Origin: an uncultured Oscillospiraceae bacterium
GTDB lineage: Bacteria > Bacillota > Clostridia > Oscillospirales > Oscillospiraceae
Reading direction: 5' to 3'
Assembly: GCA_947629245.1 (NCBI GenBank)
Contig: CANRDC010000003.1
Span: 35,492 to 99,491 of the forward strand
Length of the DNA: 64,000 bases
A program made the translations under genes and the position numbers. This document shows positions 29,219-38,041 of the stretch, piece by piece (position 1 is the stretch's first letter; each line of letters begins with the position of its first letter). Below the pieces are notes generated by a model, which was not told where the DNA came from, ran no database searches, and saw only the letters and a program-made list of their open reading frames with translations.

Positions 29219-29248
29219 TTGACACAACTGTTTCCGGGGAGGTAAAAT
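29219..29248 (+). promoter_or_regulatory. Sigma-A promoter
   Basis: TTGACA - 18 nt - TAAAAT upstream of the beta-helix protein. Confidence 0.65.
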
Positions 29249-29309
29249 GCGCTTGGAATATGCAGGATATGGCATTTGACGGACCGTGGCGGCGAAGGAG
29301 GAAGGAACT

Positions 29310-32270
29310 ATGGCAAAGCGCGCGGTGCTTCTGCTTCTGGCGTTTATGGCGGGGATCTCGCTCTTCGCCGCGCCAACCGCGGCGGCCGCGGAGGAGAACG
29401 CCGGGGCCGCAAGGGTGTCCGCTCCGGGCTCTGCGGCGAACGGGGCGGGATATGTCATCGAGGTGACGAAGAAGGATATCGACGAGCTCGGCGCTGGGGC
29501 GGCGATACAGAACGCTTTGGACGAAGCGGCGAGAAAAGGCACGGCCGACGCGCCCTGCACGGTCAAGGTCCAGGCCGGGACCTATACGCTGACGAAGAGC
29601 AGCTTATCCATCGGAAGCAATACCACGCTGGAGCTGACGGGCGTGACGCTGAAGCGCAGCGGCATGTCCGCCAGAGGGTTTTCCCACAACATGGTCTTTC
29701 TGGGACTGAAGGACCAGCGCTATCCCGACAATCTTCCCAGCACGGGCGCCAAGGGCTACGCTTTCACGAACATCGCCATCAGGGGAGGCACGCTGGACGG
29801 CGGCGGCGGCAATACGACTATGCTGAAGATCTGTCATGCCTCCGGCGTCACGCTGAGCGGCGTCACGCTCACGAACGCGCACAACGCGCATCTCGTGGAG
29901 ATAGCCGGGGCGAAGGACGTCGCCATCAGCGGCTGCAATTTCTCCAACCAGGCCCTGGACGTGGACGTGAATCGCCGGACCCTTGAGGCGATCCAGCTGG
30001 ACGTTCTCAGCAGCACCCATATATTTGGCTACCGGGCGGAGCCCCTGGCCATGCAGAACATAAAGATCACCAACTGTACGTTCCGAAACGTGCCTCGGGG
30101 CGTGGGCGGCCATACCCTTATCCAAAACTGTCCTATCAGCGGCGTCACCGTGTCCGGCTGCACGTTCAGCGACATCAAGAGCGCGGCGATCTTTACATAC
30201 GGATGGACCAACTGCGATTTTTCCGGCAACGTCATCACGAACACCCATCGCGGCGTGGTCGTGGGCTCCATCAGCGAACGGGGCGGGAATGTTTTCCAGC
30301 CCAGCGCCGTGGCAGCGGAGGGGAAGGTGACCACGAGCTATCCCGACGGCTATATCGCGCCCGCCGCCGATCAGAAAATCGTGATCGACAACAACAAAGT
30401 CACTCTCGGCGCGACCCCCGACCCATACGGCGCGAGCGAGTCCAGCGGCGTCACCGTGGTGGGGGAGGAGATCACCGGCGCTACCGGCATCCCCAAGGGG
30501 AATTATTATATCAGCGGCGTGAAGATCACAAACAATACCATCGACGGGATCGGTCACGGTATCCGGCTTTTGAACGCGCGCAATTCCGATATCTCCGGCA
30601 ATAACGTCACATTCAGCGGCTCCAGCGGCAATTATTACGGGATATCCGCGGGCCGGACCAGCAACGGCGGCTCCATCACCGGCAATACCGTCAGGAACGC
30701 AAAGGTCTCGGCGATCGCCGTGTATGGGTCCTCCGTCAACGACGTCACGGGCAATACGATCGAGGGAGCCGGGAAATACGGCGTCGAGGTGAGGGGGAAA
30801 GCCACGGTAACGAGGCTCGACGGCAATACGGTCTCGGGTACGAAGGACGCCGGTATAACCGTCTATGAGCAGTCCACCGCCGCCATCCGGAATAACGGAG
30901 TGTCCGGCAGCGGCAGCCACGGCGTCGCCGTGCTGGACGGCTCCACCGTGACGGTCTCCGACAACACCATCACATCCCCGGGCAGCGCCGGTATCTACGG
31001 GTCCGCATCCACCGTCACCGCCAGCGGGAACAGCGTCACGAAAAGCGCCAACAACAGCATCCACCTGAACTCCTGTACCGGCAGCAAGCTCAGCGGCAAC
31101 ACTGTTTCCGGGTCCAAGGCGGCGGGCATCCGCATCGTGAACGGGTCCGACGTGACCGTGGGCGCCGGGAATAAGGTCACGAATTCCGCGACCCAGGGGA
31201 TCAGCGTGCAGGATTCCAAGGCCACGGTGACGAACAATACCGTCGAGAGCTCCGGGAAAAACGGCGTTTATCTGGACGGCGCGACCTTTGCCGTGAAGGA
31301 CAATACCGTCAAAACGAGCGCCGGGAGCAATATCTACGTCAAGGACAGCGAGAAGAACAAGTCCTCCGGCAGCATAACGGACAATAAGCTGTTCGGCAGC
31401 GGTATTTCCGACCACAGCACTGGGAAGGTGACGGAGAGCGGGAATATCGTCACCGTGAACGAGCCGAAGCTGACCGGCGTGACGGTGACGCCCGGCGCGG
31501 TGAAGATCGCCTGGGAGGCGGTGCCCGGCACACCCAGGTACCGGGTGTACTACAAGACCGGCGACAGCGGCTGGACGAGGATCGCGGATACCTCCGACCT
31601 CAGCTATACCTGGAAGGACGCCGCCGGTAACAGGACCTATGCCTTCACGGTGCGCGGCGTCTCCGCCGATGGGAAGAGCTTCACCAGCGACTATGACAAG
31701 ACCGGCATAAGCGTAAAGGTTCCCTATCTTGCGACGCCCGCCGTCTCCTCCCTCTCCAACACGGGGGACGGCGTAAAGATCGCCTGGGGCGCGGTAGAGG
31801 GCGCGGCCAAGTACCGGGTGTACCGCAGGAACGATGACGGCGGCTGGACGAGGATCGCGGATACCGCCTCCGCCAGCTACACCTGGACGGGAGCCCAAAA
31901 CGGCACGGAATATACCTTTACGGTCCGGTGCGTCACGAGCGACGGGAAGGATTTTACCAGCGACTATGACAGGACCGGCAAGAGCATCACCTACCATGCC
32001 GCGCCCACGGTTGAGATCGAAAATGCGGCCGACGGCATCCGGGTGAGCTGGAACGCGGTGTCGGGCTCTCCGCTGTACATGGTGTACTACAAGGAAAACG
32101 ACGGCGACTGGCATAGGATCGGCACCACCGCCAACACCACCTATACCCGCGCAGCGAAGCATCTGGAAGAGGGCGCGACGTACCAGTTCACGGTCCGCTG
32201 CTGCGCCGACGACAAAACGACCCTGCTGAGCGGGTACAAGGCCAGCAACGCGCTGGTATTCACGGGATAA
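29310..32270 (+). CDS. Secreted right-handed beta-helix protein with three C-terminal Fn3-like domains
   Basis: Signal peptide MAKRAVLLLLAFMAGISLFAAPTAAAA; many ITGNTVxxxxxxGIxVYGSS coils; three GVKIAWGAVEGAAKYRVYRRNDDGGWTRIADT modules. Confidence 0.9.
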   Translation: MAKRAVLLLLAFMAGISLFAAPTAAAAEENAGAARVSAPGSAANGAGYVIEVTKKDIDELGAGAAIQNALDEAARKGTADAPCTVKVQAGTYTLTKSSLSIGSNTTLELTGVTLKRSGMSARGFSHNMVFLGLKDQRYPDNLPSTGAKGYAFTNIAIRGGTLDGGGGNTTMLKICHASGVTLSGVTLTNAHNAHLVEIAGAKDVAISGCNFSNQALDVDVNRRTLEAIQLDVLSSTHIFGYRAEPLAMQNIKITNCTFRNVPRGVGGHTLIQNCPISGVTVSGCTFSDIKSAAIFTYGWTNCDFSGNVITNTHRGVVVGSISERGGNVFQPSAVAAEGKVTTSYPDGYIAPAADQKIVIDNNKVTLGATPDPYGASESSGVTVVGEEITGATGIPKGNYYISGVKITNNTIDGIGHGIRLLNARNSDISGNNVTFSGSSGNYYGISAGRTSNGGSITGNTVRNAKVSAIAVYGSSVNDVTGNTIEGAGKYGVEVRGKATVTRLDGNTVSGTKDAGITVYEQSTAAIRNNGVSGSGSHGVAVLDGSTVTVSDNTITSPGSAGIYGSASTVTASGNSVTKSANNSIHLNSCTGSKLSGNTVSGSKAAGIRIVNGSDVTVGAGNKVTNSATQGISVQDSKATVTNNTVESSGKNGVYLDGATFAVKDNTVKTSAGSNIYVKDSEKNKSSGSITDNKLFGSGISDHSTGKVTESGNIVTVNEPKLTGVTVTPGAVKIAWEAVPGTPRYRVYYKTGDSGWTRIADTSDLSYTWKDAAGNRTYAFTVRGVSADGKSFTSDYDKTGISVKVPYLATPAVSSLSNTGDGVKIAWGAVEGAAKYRVYRRNDDGGWTRIADTASASYTWTGAQNGTEYTFTVRCVTSDGKDFTSDYDRTGKSITYHAAPTVEIENAADGIRVSWNAVSGSPLYMVYYKENDGDWHRIGTTANTTYTRAAKHLEEGATYQFTVRCCADDKTTLLSGYKASNALVFTG

Positions 32271-32276
32271 CATAAA

Positions 32277-32318
32277 GACGCGCTCACCCTCCGGCACACG
32301 CCGGAGGGTGAGCGCGTC
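32277..32318. terminator. Terminator hairpin
   Basis: GACGCGCTCACCCTCCGGC ACAC GCCGGAGGGTGAGCGCGTC. Confidence 0.8.
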
Positions 32319-32566
32319 TCTGCGGGATTGGTTATTGTGTTCCGGGCCATCTTACCCAGGGAGGCGCCGCCGCCTATACTCACCGCGGCTACGAGCTGAA
32401 CAGCGATACCTATGACGCGGACAATGGAGAAGGTGGGGCCGGTCATGTGTGATCTGCGTGTAGGCGCGAGACGAAGAGCGCGGCGGATGGTATGACGAAT
32501 GCTTATCTGGCATCCATTAAAAGTCTCATGGAGAAGATGTCATACGCTCTTGATTACACCGGAAAA

Positions 32567-32601
32567 GAAACCGTTGGGATCTCAGCGATCCCAACGGTTT
32601 C
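32567..32601 (-). terminator. Hairpin downstream of tRNA-Leu
   Basis: AAACCGTTGGGAT...ATCCCAACGGTTT with adjacent TTTCTTTT on minus strand. Confidence 0.65.
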
Positions 32602-32609
32602 CCGGTTTT

Positions 32610-32692
32610 TGGTGCGGGTAGGGAGATTTGAACTCCCACGGTCGCCCACTGGAACCTAAATCCAGCGTGTCTGCCAATTCCACCATACCCGC
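32610..32692 (-). tRNA. tRNA-Leu (anticodon TAG), CCA encoded
   Basis: Minus strand GCGGGTATGGTGGAATTGGCAGACACGCTGGATTTAGGTTCCAGTGGGCGACCGTGGGAGTTCAAATCTCCCTACCCGCACCA; 7-bp acceptor stem, CTGGA/TCCAG anticodon stem, GTTCAAATC T-loop. Confidence 0.96.
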
Positions 32693-32704
32693 GGACGCGG
32701 TGAC

Positions 32705-32733
32705 ATTATACCGTAAAATATCATCCGTTGCAA
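32705..32733 (-). promoter_or_regulatory. tRNA-Leu promoter
   Basis: Minus strand TTGCAA - 17 nt - TATAAT. Confidence 0.7.
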
Positions 32734-32766
32734 GGCCCCGGAGCGTTTGAAACGCTTTCGACGTAG

Positions 32767-32795
32767 TTGACGGATGTACTGATTTCTGCTATTAT
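32767..32795 (+). promoter_or_regulatory. Promoter of cytidylate kinase-like gene
   Basis: TTGACG - 17 nt - TATTAT. Confidence 0.7.
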
Positions 32796-32852
32796 AAAGC
32801 TTAAGGAATTGCCACGGCGCGGTCGCGGCCGCGCCGGAGGAAGGAGCGTGTC

Positions 32853-33437
32853 ATGGCAAACAGGATCGTTACCATCAGCCGGGAATTCGGCAGCGGGGGC
32901 CGCACCGTGGGGAAACATCTGGCGGAAAAGCTCGGAATCCCCTGCTTCGACCAGGAGCTTTTGGAGAAGATCGCCGAGGAGAGCGGACTTGCCAAGGAAT
33001 ACATAGCCGAGCGCGGAGAATATACCCCCAAGGGCGGATGGCTCGCCACCGCCTTTGCCGACCGTTCCGTGAACGGCCTGTCCATCCAGGACTATCTCTG
33101 GACCGTGCAGCGCAAGCTGATCCTGGAGATCGCGGAAAAGCAATCCTGCGTCATCGTGGGCCGGTGCGCCGACTATATCCTGGAGGGGAAGCAGGACCTG
33201 CTGAAGGTGTTCGTCTACGCCTCCATGGAAAAGCGCGCCGAGCGCATCGTGAAGCTCTATGGGGAGACCAGCGACAGCCCGGAAAAGCGCCTGCGGGACA
33301 AGGATAAGCGCCGGGCCGCCTACTACCAGTTCTACACGGACATGGAGTGGGGCAAGGTCCAGCACTATCACATCGCCCTGGACAGCGGCACGCTGGGCGT
33401 GGACAAGTGCGTGGACATCATCGCGAGCCTGTACTGA
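32853..33437 (+). CDS. Cytidylate kinase-like family protein
   Basis: IVTISREFGSGGRTVGKHLAEKLGIPCFDQELLEKIAEESGL, RCADYIL, KRRAAYYQFYTDMEWG. Confidence 0.92.
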   Translation: MANRIVTISREFGSGGRTVGKHLAEKLGIPCFDQELLEKIAEESGLAKEYIAERGEYTPKGGWLATAFADRSVNGLSIQDYLWTVQRKLILEIAEKQSCVIVGRCADYILEGKQDLLKVFVYASMEKRAERIVKLYGETSDSPEKRLRDKDKRRAAYYQFYTDMEWGKVQHYHIALDSGTLGVDKCVDIIASLY

Positions 33438-33457
33438 GCCATAGCGGATATGATCTG

Positions 33458-33488
33458 GCGGGAAGCTGAAAACAGCTTCCCGCTTTTA
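33458..33488. terminator. Terminator hairpin
   Basis: GCGGGAAGCTG AAAA CAGCTTCCCGC TTTTAAT. Confidence 0.75.
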
Positions 33489-34076
33489 ATATTCGATCAC
33501 ATAGTGGTCATAGGCGTTGATGACGGTCGTGGAGCCGTATTGGCACCGCTGGGGGATGTCGTGGCTGTAGGTGCGGTGGATGTGGCCGTGGATGAAATAC
33601 CTGGGCGCGTATTTGTCCATCAGCTCCAGAAAACAGGAAAATCCCCGGTGAGAGAGGGTGTCGAAGTCATTCAGGCCACGGGCGGGGGCGTGGGTCAGCA
33701 GGATGTCGAAGCCGCCGTGCTTTCGCAGCTGGAACCACAGCTTCCGGATGCGCCGGACCATCTGCTTCTCGGTGTACATACACTCGCCGTTCCGGTAGCG
33801 GTAGGAGCCGCCCAAGCCCAGGATGCGCACGCCCTTGACCTGCACGATCTGATCCTCCGCGCACAGACAGCCCTCCGGCGGATGGGTCAGGAAGGCGTCG
33901 TCGTGATTGCCCCGGACATAGACCAGCGGACAGTGGGCCATGGTGACCAGAAACTCCAGATATACCGGGCGCAGGTCGCCGCAGGCCAGGATCAGGTCGA
34001 ACTCGTCCAGCGATCCGGGCTGATAATACTCATAATAGCGGGGGGAGGGCACATCGGAAACGGCCAGTATCCGCAT
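33486..34076 (-). CDS. Metallophosphoesterase
   Basis: MRILAVSDVPSP, LACGDLRP, VYVRGNHDD, LTHAPARG, FIHGHIH. Confidence 0.9.
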   Translation of the reverse strand: MRILAVSDVPSPRYYEYYQPGSLDEFDLILACGDLRPVYLEFLVTMAHCPLVYVRGNHDDAFLTHPPEGCLCAEDQIVQVKGVRILGLGGSYRYRNGECMYTEKQMVRRIRKLWFQLRKHGGFDILLTHAPARGLNDFDTLSHRGFSCFLELMDKYAPRYFIHGHIHRTYSHDIPQRCQYGSTTVINAYDHYVIEY

Positions 34077-34096
34077 GGGGCCACCTCTTTCTCTAA

Positions 34097-36019
34097 TCAG
34101 TTCTCCTGTTTCGACGTCATGATACCGGCGATGCCTACGGTGAGGCGGGCGGTCTCGTCCAGTTCCCCCCAGGCGGGGATGGCGCCGACCACGTTCTCGT
34201 TCAGCCAGGTCATGTCGATGATCTGCTCGGGACTGAGGGTCTGGTCCCTGACCGCGACGGGGTGACCGGACTGGTCGTACAGAGGGCCCCGGAAGGGCTC
34301 GCACATACCGGCGCGGAAGCTCCGGCCCAGAAATTCCGCCATTTTCCGTGTGGCCGCGGGCAGCTTGTCGGAATAGCGCATCTCCACCACGCCTGCGGAC
34401 ATGCCCCAGTAGTAATTGAGCGCCTTGGCACTGCGGTCCGCCTCCGACTGGAAGGTTTTGTCCTGAATGCGCCGGAGGATGGTCTCATAGTATACGCCCC
34501 ACTGCCACACGGGCCGGGCCAGATTCACCGTGCCGTTTTCCGTCACGATGGCCAGGCCGAAGGGGGTGTGGCCGCTGTCCCGGAGCCGGGCCAGGTCCTG
34601 GGAGGAGATCAGCCGGACGCCCTGACCGGCGAGCCTTTCCATGGCGCTGCCGAGCCCGCCCACGGAGGACCACTCCAGCCGGACCTTGGCGCGGGGATTG
34701 ATGGACTGTACGCCCAGGGCGAAGGCGTTGATGCCCGCCACCTGGCCGTAGATGGGGTAATCGCAGATATAGCCCACGTCGTCGCCGCCCGCCAGGGAGC
34801 CCGCCATGACGCCCGCGATGAACTTGGCCTCGTACATCCGGGCGTAGTAGGTGCGTATGTACCGGTGGGACATGTTGAGGGAGCAGTTGAGGATGGTGAG
34901 CTTGGGGTCGTCCACGGCGGCCCGGAGGCTGGCGGGCAGCAGCCGGGGGGAGGTGGTGAAGATCACGGTGTTGCCGTCGGCGATGGCCTCGTGGATCACG
35001 TCCAGGGGGTCCGCGTCCAGGGCGTTGAAATAGGCGGCGGTCTCGATCTTGTCCCCAAAGACCCGCTGCACATGCTGTCGGCCCAGCTCGTGGCCGAAGG
35101 TCCAGCCGGACAGGTCCGGGTCCTTGTCGTGGATGAAGGCCACCTTCATGGGCTTTTCAGCCTTGGGCAGCACCTTGGCCAGAAGCCCCTCGGACTTTTC
35201 CTCCTCCGGGGCCAGCTTCACGTCGATGGAGGGGCTCTCCTGCTGGAGGGTGATCTCCTCCCACACGTGGGCCACGGACTTTTTCAGCTGCTGATCGGTC
35301 TTCTGGCGCAGGTCCTGATAGCCGTAGACCTCCAGATAGGCCAGCAGCGCGTCGCCCACGGTGGAGGAGAGCTGCCGCCCGCCTCTGGCCTCGTAGGCCT
35401 GGCGGAAGCAGTAATAGGCCGCGCGGAAGTTGGCGCGGTCGTCGTCCGACCACAGCTCCCCGGCGGATTTGCCCAGAAGCTGCTGGAGCCTGGCGCAGCT
35501 GCCGGGCTTGGTGAATTCGATATAATTGGTCCGGCTGACCCGGTAGAAGTCGATGAGCTCGAAATACATCTCCGTCTCCGGGTCGCTGCGGACCTCGGGC
35601 AGGACGCGGGTCACATGGGCGTCCACCGACTCGGCGCCGAAAAAGCGCAGCACGCTGACGCGCTTGTTGCCCTCCTCCACGTAATACCGGTTCATGTACT
35701 CATAGACCTTGATGGGGTCCCGGATGCCGATGTCCAGATGGGCCTGGCACAGGGACTGCCATTTGCTGGAAAATTCGGAGCCGACGGGCAGCAGGGGCAT
35801 GAAATTCCGGGCGAAGGCGTTGGTGCGGCCTGCGGAGCGGGTGCCCACGATGAATTCCATGGGGATGGAGGCGATGCCCAGATCTATCCCGCCGGAGAAG
35901 CGGTCCGCCGTCACAAAGGCGTCCAGCGCCGGGGGATAGGGGTGCTGTCCCGCGGCGGTGCAGCGGCGGAATTCCTTCTGGGCCAGCTTCTGCGCTTCGG
36001 CGTAATATGTAGAGTGCAT
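34097..36019 (-). CDS. BMP/PnrA-like binding domain fused to N-terminal ParB-like region, no signal peptide
   Basis: 640 aa; N-term DPIKVYEYMNRYYVEEGNKRVSVLRFFGA; C-term KVAFIHDKDPDLSGWTFGHELGRQ...YEAKFIAGVMAGSL...VGYICDYPIYGQVAGINAFALGVQSINPRAKV. Confidence 0.82.
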   Translation of the reverse strand: MHSTYYAEAQKLAQKEFRRCTAAGQHPYPPALDAFVTADRFSGGIDLGIASIPMEFIVGTRSAGRTNAFARNFMPLLPVGSEFSSKWQSLCQAHLDIGIRDPIKVYEYMNRYYVEEGNKRVSVLRFFGAESVDAHVTRVLPEVRSDPETEMYFELIDFYRVSRTNYIEFTKPGSCARLQQLLGKSAGELWSDDDRANFRAAYYCFRQAYEARGGRQLSSTVGDALLAYLEVYGYQDLRQKTDQQLKKSVAHVWEEITLQQESPSIDVKLAPEEEKSEGLLAKVLPKAEKPMKVAFIHDKDPDLSGWTFGHELGRQHVQRVFGDKIETAAYFNALDADPLDVIHEAIADGNTVIFTTSPRLLPASLRAAVDDPKLTILNCSLNMSHRYIRTYYARMYEAKFIAGVMAGSLAGGDDVGYICDYPIYGQVAGINAFALGVQSINPRAKVRLEWSSVGGLGSAMERLAGQGVRLISSQDLARLRDSGHTPFGLAIVTENGTVNLARPVWQWGVYYETILRRIQDKTFQSEADRSAKALNYYWGMSAGVVEMRYSDKLPAATRKMAEFLGRSFRAGMCEPFRGPLYDQSGHPVAVRDQTLSPEQIIDMTWLNENVVGAIPAWGELDETARLTVGIAGIMTSKQEN

Positions 36020-36116
36020 AGACGTTTCCTTTCCGATGATACCGGCCTATGCGGCGTTGTTTTCAAGGCGCATTGTACACTGTTCCCACCGCCGCACACA
36101 AGAGCGATTTTAGCCA

Positions 36117-36142
36117 AAATGGCGCGGCATTGCCGCGCCATT
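36117..36142. terminator. Terminator hairpin
   Basis: AATGGCGCGGC ATT GCCGCGCCATT. Confidence 0.6.
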
Positions 36143-36171
36143 CCTTGTGCCGTCTGCACCCTGAGACAGGC

Positions 36172-37182
36172 TCACTCCAGCCGGAAGGTGACCTCCCAGG
36201 GACCCTCCACTCTGTCCGCCCCCAGCCAAAAATGGCCGTTCAGGGCGTATCGGGACGCCTCGTCCGGGGAAAGGTCGAACACATAGTCCTCATAGCTGCC
36301 GGTCTCTTCCTCGTCCCAGAAGCTGACGGAGTACGTATAGCCCTTCTGGCCGCCGCTTGCGTCGGTGAGGTACAGATAGCCATGGTCGTCGCGGGTGATG
36401 ATGTCCTCGTAGTGGAGCTGGATATGGAGCCGCCCGTCGATCCAGCCCATGGCGGTGACGGCGGCGCCGTCACCCACGGTGTAAAGGGGATCGCCGGGGA
36501 CCAGATAGGCCCGGTCCTCATAGTCCTCCGGGAACGAACCCTCCTCGCCGCCGCCAGCCCCCCGAAAGCGCGGGCCGGTCTGCAGGTTGGGGTCCGTCTC
36601 CGCCTGGCGCAGGTCCAGGTCCAGGGGCCCGTCCGTCTCCTGCTTGTGGCTGAGAAGCTCCCGGACCTCTAAGGTCACTTTGCCGGGACGGAGCATTTTG
36701 CCGTCCAGATGGGCCAGCTGGATCAGGAAAGAGACGGTGTGGGTCTCGTCGTCGTAGCCCAGGGCTTCGCAGCCGCCGGAGCAGTCGAAGAAGGAGTGCG
36801 GGTAGCGAAGGGAATAGCTGTCAAAAAGGTCTGTGGTACCGTCCAGCCGCCCGCCCTCCAGGTCTTGCAGGGACAGCTTGACGAGGCCGACGCCGTTTTC
36901 GATGACGGCGCTGTCCACGGTCATGCGCACGCCGTTTGCTTCGCAGGACTCGTTCACGGGCTTGAGGGCCTGGGCGACGGTGGGGGAGAAGTCGTACAAA
37001 ATGGCATAGCCCGTATCGGTATAGGCCGCCGCCGGGACCGTCAGGACCAGACACAGCACCAGCACGGCGGCGATAGCGGCCAGGGGGCGGACGGCTCGCC
37101 GGGGTCGGACCGGGGCCTCCGCGTCCCGGACGCGGCGGTCGGGGATGTCGTTCAGGGCGTTCAAAATGTTTTCCGCGTTCAT
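36172..37182 (-). CDS. Putative anti-sigma factor / DUF4179-like protein
   Basis: Single TM (PLAAIAAVLVLCLVLTVPAAAYT) and extracytoplasmic domain; 4-bp overlap with the upstream ECF sigma gene. Confidence 0.7.
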   Translation of the reverse strand: MNAENILNALNDIPDRRVRDAEAPVRPRRAVRPLAAIAAVLVLCLVLTVPAAAYTDTGYAILYDFSPTVAQALKPVNESCEANGVRMTVDSAVIENGVGLVKLSLQDLEGGRLDGTTDLFDSYSLRYPHSFFDCSGGCEALGYDDETHTVSFLIQLAHLDGKMLRPGKVTLEVRELLSHKQETDGPLDLDLRQAETDPNLQTGPRFRGAGGGEEGSFPEDYEDRAYLVPGDPLYTVGDGAAVTAMGWIDGRLHIQLHYEDIITRDDHGYLYLTDASGGQKGYTYSVSFWDEEETGSYEDYVFDLSPDEASRYALNGHFWLGADRVEGPWEVTFRLE

Positions 37183-37739
37183 AAGAGATATCCTTCCTTT
37201 TTCAGGTGGGCCAGCAGCTTTGCCCGTGTCCGGGCCAGCATGGACTTTACCTTGCTCTGGGAAAAGCCGTAGCGCCGGCATATGGCGGCGATGGGGTCCA
37301 GAAACCAGTACCGGCGCAAAAATACCCGTCGCTCCGTGTCCGGCAGACCGTCCAGGAACCGGTCCAGAGCCTCGGTCAGCTCCGCCTCCTCCACGGCCCG
37401 GGCGGGGTCGTCTCCGCCGGGGAGGATGGCGGAAAGCTCCTCCAGCGCCGCCTCCGGCTCGCCGCCGCCCCGCTTTTTTGCGTCTCTGGTCCGCCAGAGC
37501 TTGAGGGCGGCCCGGCGGGTGAGCTTGGCCAGGTATGTGCGCAGGTCCTCCGGCCGATGGGGCGGGATGGAGCTCCAGGCGGCCAGGTATGCGTCGTTCA
37601 CGGCCTCGTCGATGTCCCGGCTGTCCGGCAGGATGTTTGCCGCCACGGTCCGGCAGTAGGCGCCGTATTTGGCCGCGGTCTCGTCCACGGCGGTCTCGGA
37701 CCGGGCAAAAAACCGGTCCAATATGGCGCTGTCGTCCAT
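37179..37739 (-). CDS. ECF-type RNA polymerase sigma factor
   Basis: DIDEAVNDAYLAAWSSIPPHRPEDLRTYLAKLTRRAALKLWR, LPDTERRVFLRRYWFLDPIAAICRRYGFSQSKVKSMLARTR. Confidence 0.93.
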   Translation of the reverse strand: MDDSAILDRFFARSETAVDETAAKYGAYCRTVAANILPDSRDIDEAVNDAYLAAWSSIPPHRPEDLRTYLAKLTRRAALKLWRTRDAKKRGGGEPEAALEELSAILPGGDDPARAVEEAELTEALDRFLDGLPDTERRVFLRRYWFLDPIAAICRRYGFSQSKVKSMLARTRAKLLAHLKKEGYLL

Positions 37740-37819
37740 GGCGTTCCCACCTTTGCATGTTTTTTGAAGGGCCCTTCACTCTTATACTGCCGAAAAATAC
37801 GGTTTGGTCGCGGGAAACA

Positions 37820-37852
37820 GGGAAAAAGCCCCCTTGTGCAAAGGGGGCTTTT
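37820..37852. repeat. Hairpin adjacent to palindromic repeat
   Basis: AAAAAGCCCCCTTGTGCAAAGGGGGCTTTT. Confidence 0.7.
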
Positions 37853-37868
37853 AGATCCTTCCGCTTTG

Positions 37869-38020
37869 AAAGCCTCCCCTGTGTAAGGGGAGGTGGGCGC
37901 CGCTTTGCGGCGCTCGGAGGGGTTGATTGCTAGAGCTGTGCGTTTCAACGGACCTGGTCTAGCAAGCAATCCCCCAGTCACCGCCTGACGGCGGCGACAG
38001 CCCCCTTTACACAAGGGGGC
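37869..38020. repeat. MITE-like palindromic repeat, copy X
   Basis: Left arm AAGCCTCCCCTGTGTAAGGGGAGGTGGGC[CCGCTTTGCGG]CGCTCGGAGGGGTTGATTGC; right arm is a diverged inverted repeat ending CCCCCTTTACACAAGGGGGC; same family as 56330-56461. Confidence 0.85.
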
Positions 38021-38041
38021 CGTCCATAATGTACGGTGTGT

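Noticed and set aside
29168-29248. 26-codon ORF (MIFSTAGRRIGPAETYGLTQLFPGR) as RiPP precursor for the nearby radical SAM protein
   Set aside because: Overlaps a good promoter, lacks a ribosome-binding site and leader/core features, and is on the opposite strand from the radical SAM gene
29604-32297. 897-aa minus-strand ORF
   Set aside because: Shadow of the beta-helix/Fn3 gene on the plus strand
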